The translations under genes were made by a program, and so were the position numbers. Under the pieces are notes generated by a model, which was not told the origin of the DNA, did not search any database, and saw only the letters and a list, made by a program, of their open reading frames with translations. Below are positions 5,237 to 6,006 of a stretch of 6,006 bases of DNA, in pieces. The first letter of the stretch is position 1. Each line of letters starts with the position of its first letter. The stretch is from JBBIOI01 sp037443425 (GTDB taxonomy: Bacteria; Desulfobacterota; BSN033; UBA1163). The DNA is taken from NCBI GenBank assembly GCA_037443425.1, contig JBBIOI010000161.1, positions 1-6,006 on the forward strand, in the 5' to 3' direction.

Positions 5237-5265
5237 TTGACTATAGGACCATTTTTTTATAAAAT
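5237..5265 (+). promoter_or_regulatory. Weak sigma-70-like promoter before the AmmeMemoRadiSam gene
   Basis: TTGACT (5237-5242), 17 bases, TAAAAT (5260-5265). The predicted transcript start (about 5272) is directly before the ATG at 5273, which would give a leaderless message and explain the missing ribosome site. AT-rich background makes this uncertain. Confidence 0.35.
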
Positions 5266-5272
5266 TTTAATT

Positions 5273-6006
5273 ATGAATCAACTAATAACAAAAAGAGAGT
5301 TTCTGACCTTCTGTTTGAAGTCTACATTCCTATTAACATCAACCTCTATAACTTTTTATCCAGGAAGTTCTAAAGCACAAATAATTAAAAAAGGCCTTAT
5401 AAAGACAAAACTATCCCCATATTTTACTCCTATTGGTGATGGCCAAATTCAATGTGAATTATGTCCACACAGATGTCGCGTTAACAAGGGAAAGAGAGGA
5501 GTATGTAGAGTCCGTGAAAATCGAGACGGAAAATATTATAGCCTCGTTTATGGAAATCCCTGCGCTATACATTTAGACCCTATAGAAAAGAAACCCTTTT
5601 TCCATGTGCTTCCAGGCTCAAAATCATTTTCAATTGCAACTGCTGGTTGTAACTTCAAGTGTAAATTCTGCCAGAACTGGGAGATTTCCCAGGCTTTTCC
5701 TGAAGATACATATAATTATGATACACCACCAGAGTTTATCGTTCAAAAGGCTAAAGAAATGAGGGCAGAATCTGTTGCATACACATACGTTGAGCCAACT
5801 ATCTTTTATGAATATATGGTTGATACAGGTATTCTTGTAAAAAAGGCAGGACTCCTAAATGTTATGCATTCAAACGGTTTTATTAACCCCTCACCTCTTA
5901 GAGATCTCTGCAAGGTACTCGATGCAGCTAATATTGACCTAAAAGGCTTCACTGATAACTTCTATCACGAATTGTGTGGTGGTGAACTCTCCCCTGTGCT
6001 TGAAAC
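5273..6006 (+). CDS. amrS: AmmeMemoRadiSam-type radical SAM enzyme, 5' part, with export-like N terminus
   Basis: The first 244 codons are present; the gene runs off the window. Residues 1-36 look like a weak signal sequence: TKREFLTFCLKS resembles a twin-arginine motif with Lys in place of the first Arg, then a moderately hydrophobic stretch and SSKAQ. A cysteine cluster follows (Cys61, Cys64, Cys68, Cys78; CELCPHRC...GVC), then the radical SAM site CNFKCKFCQNW with Cys126, Cys130 and Cys133. The CPHxC...GxCxVR plus CNFxCxFCQN pattern is that of the PflA-like radical SAM partner of AMMECR1 and Memo domain proteins, a conserved system of unsettled function. Those partners are not in the window. 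The ATG at 5273 is the only sensible start but has no Shine-Dalgarno site. An iron-sulfur protein exported folded by Tat is conceivable; if the N terminus is not a signal, it would be a cytoplasmic extension. Confidence 0.85.
   Translation, partial: MNQLITKREFLTFCLKSTFLLTSTSITFYPGSSKAQIIKKGLIKTKLSPYFTPIGDGQIQCELCPHRCRVNKGKRGVCRVRENRDGKYYSLVYGNPCAIHLDPIEKKPFFHVLPGSKSFSIATAGCNFKCKFCQNWEISQAFPEDTYNYDTPPEFIVQKAKEMRAESVAYTYVEPTIFYEYMVDTGILVKKAGLLNVMHSNGFINPSPLRDLCKVLDAANIDLKGFTDNFYHELCGGELSPVLE

Overview
The window looks like chromosomal DNA of an AT-rich, Gram-negative, probably anaerobic bacterium. The grounds are a PEP-CTERM surface protein (needs an outer membrane and exosortase), two radical SAM enzymes, a sigma-54 promoter and dense short palindromic repeats. 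Nitrospirota or a deltaproteobacterial-type lineage would fit, but no marker gene here fixes the phylum.

Layout. (1) 2-577 (+): 3' part of a PEP-CTERM sorted, secreted protein, followed by a palindromic repeat that contains a plausible terminator. (2) 786-2152 (-): two tightly packed genes, a 119-aa GGQ release-factor-like protein and then galE, separated by 2 bases. (3) 2153-2787: no intact gene. It holds one arm of a long inverted repeat (2190-2660), nested palindromic elements, a decayed peptide fragment and a small degenerate tandem repeat. (4) 2788-4376 (-): a two-gene operon of a 48-aa two-helix membrane protein of SPW-repeat type and a 474-aa radical SAM enzyme with extra C-terminal cysteines. 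A textbook -24/-12 sigma-54 promoter lies at 4414-4428, and a perfect 15+15 bp palindrome about 135 bp upstream of the predicted transcript start is a candidate activator site. (5) 4377-5272: no intact gene; promoter region, three short palindromic repeats, then the second arm of the long inverted repeat (4935-5225). (6) 5273-end (+): 5' part of a gene for the radical SAM enzyme of the AmmeMemoRadiSam group, with an export-signal-like N terminus.

The most interesting unit is the sigma-54 controlled small membrane protein plus radical SAM operon. It sits between inverted copies of the same roughly 290-bp sequence, an arrangement like a decayed composite mobile unit. One copy carries an extra block of about 183 bp containing a different palindromic repeat, so the order of events can be partly read. 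galE and the PEP-CTERM gene could both serve extracellular matrix formation, but that link is only inferred from closeness.

No rRNA, tRNA, CRISPR array or intact transposase was found.
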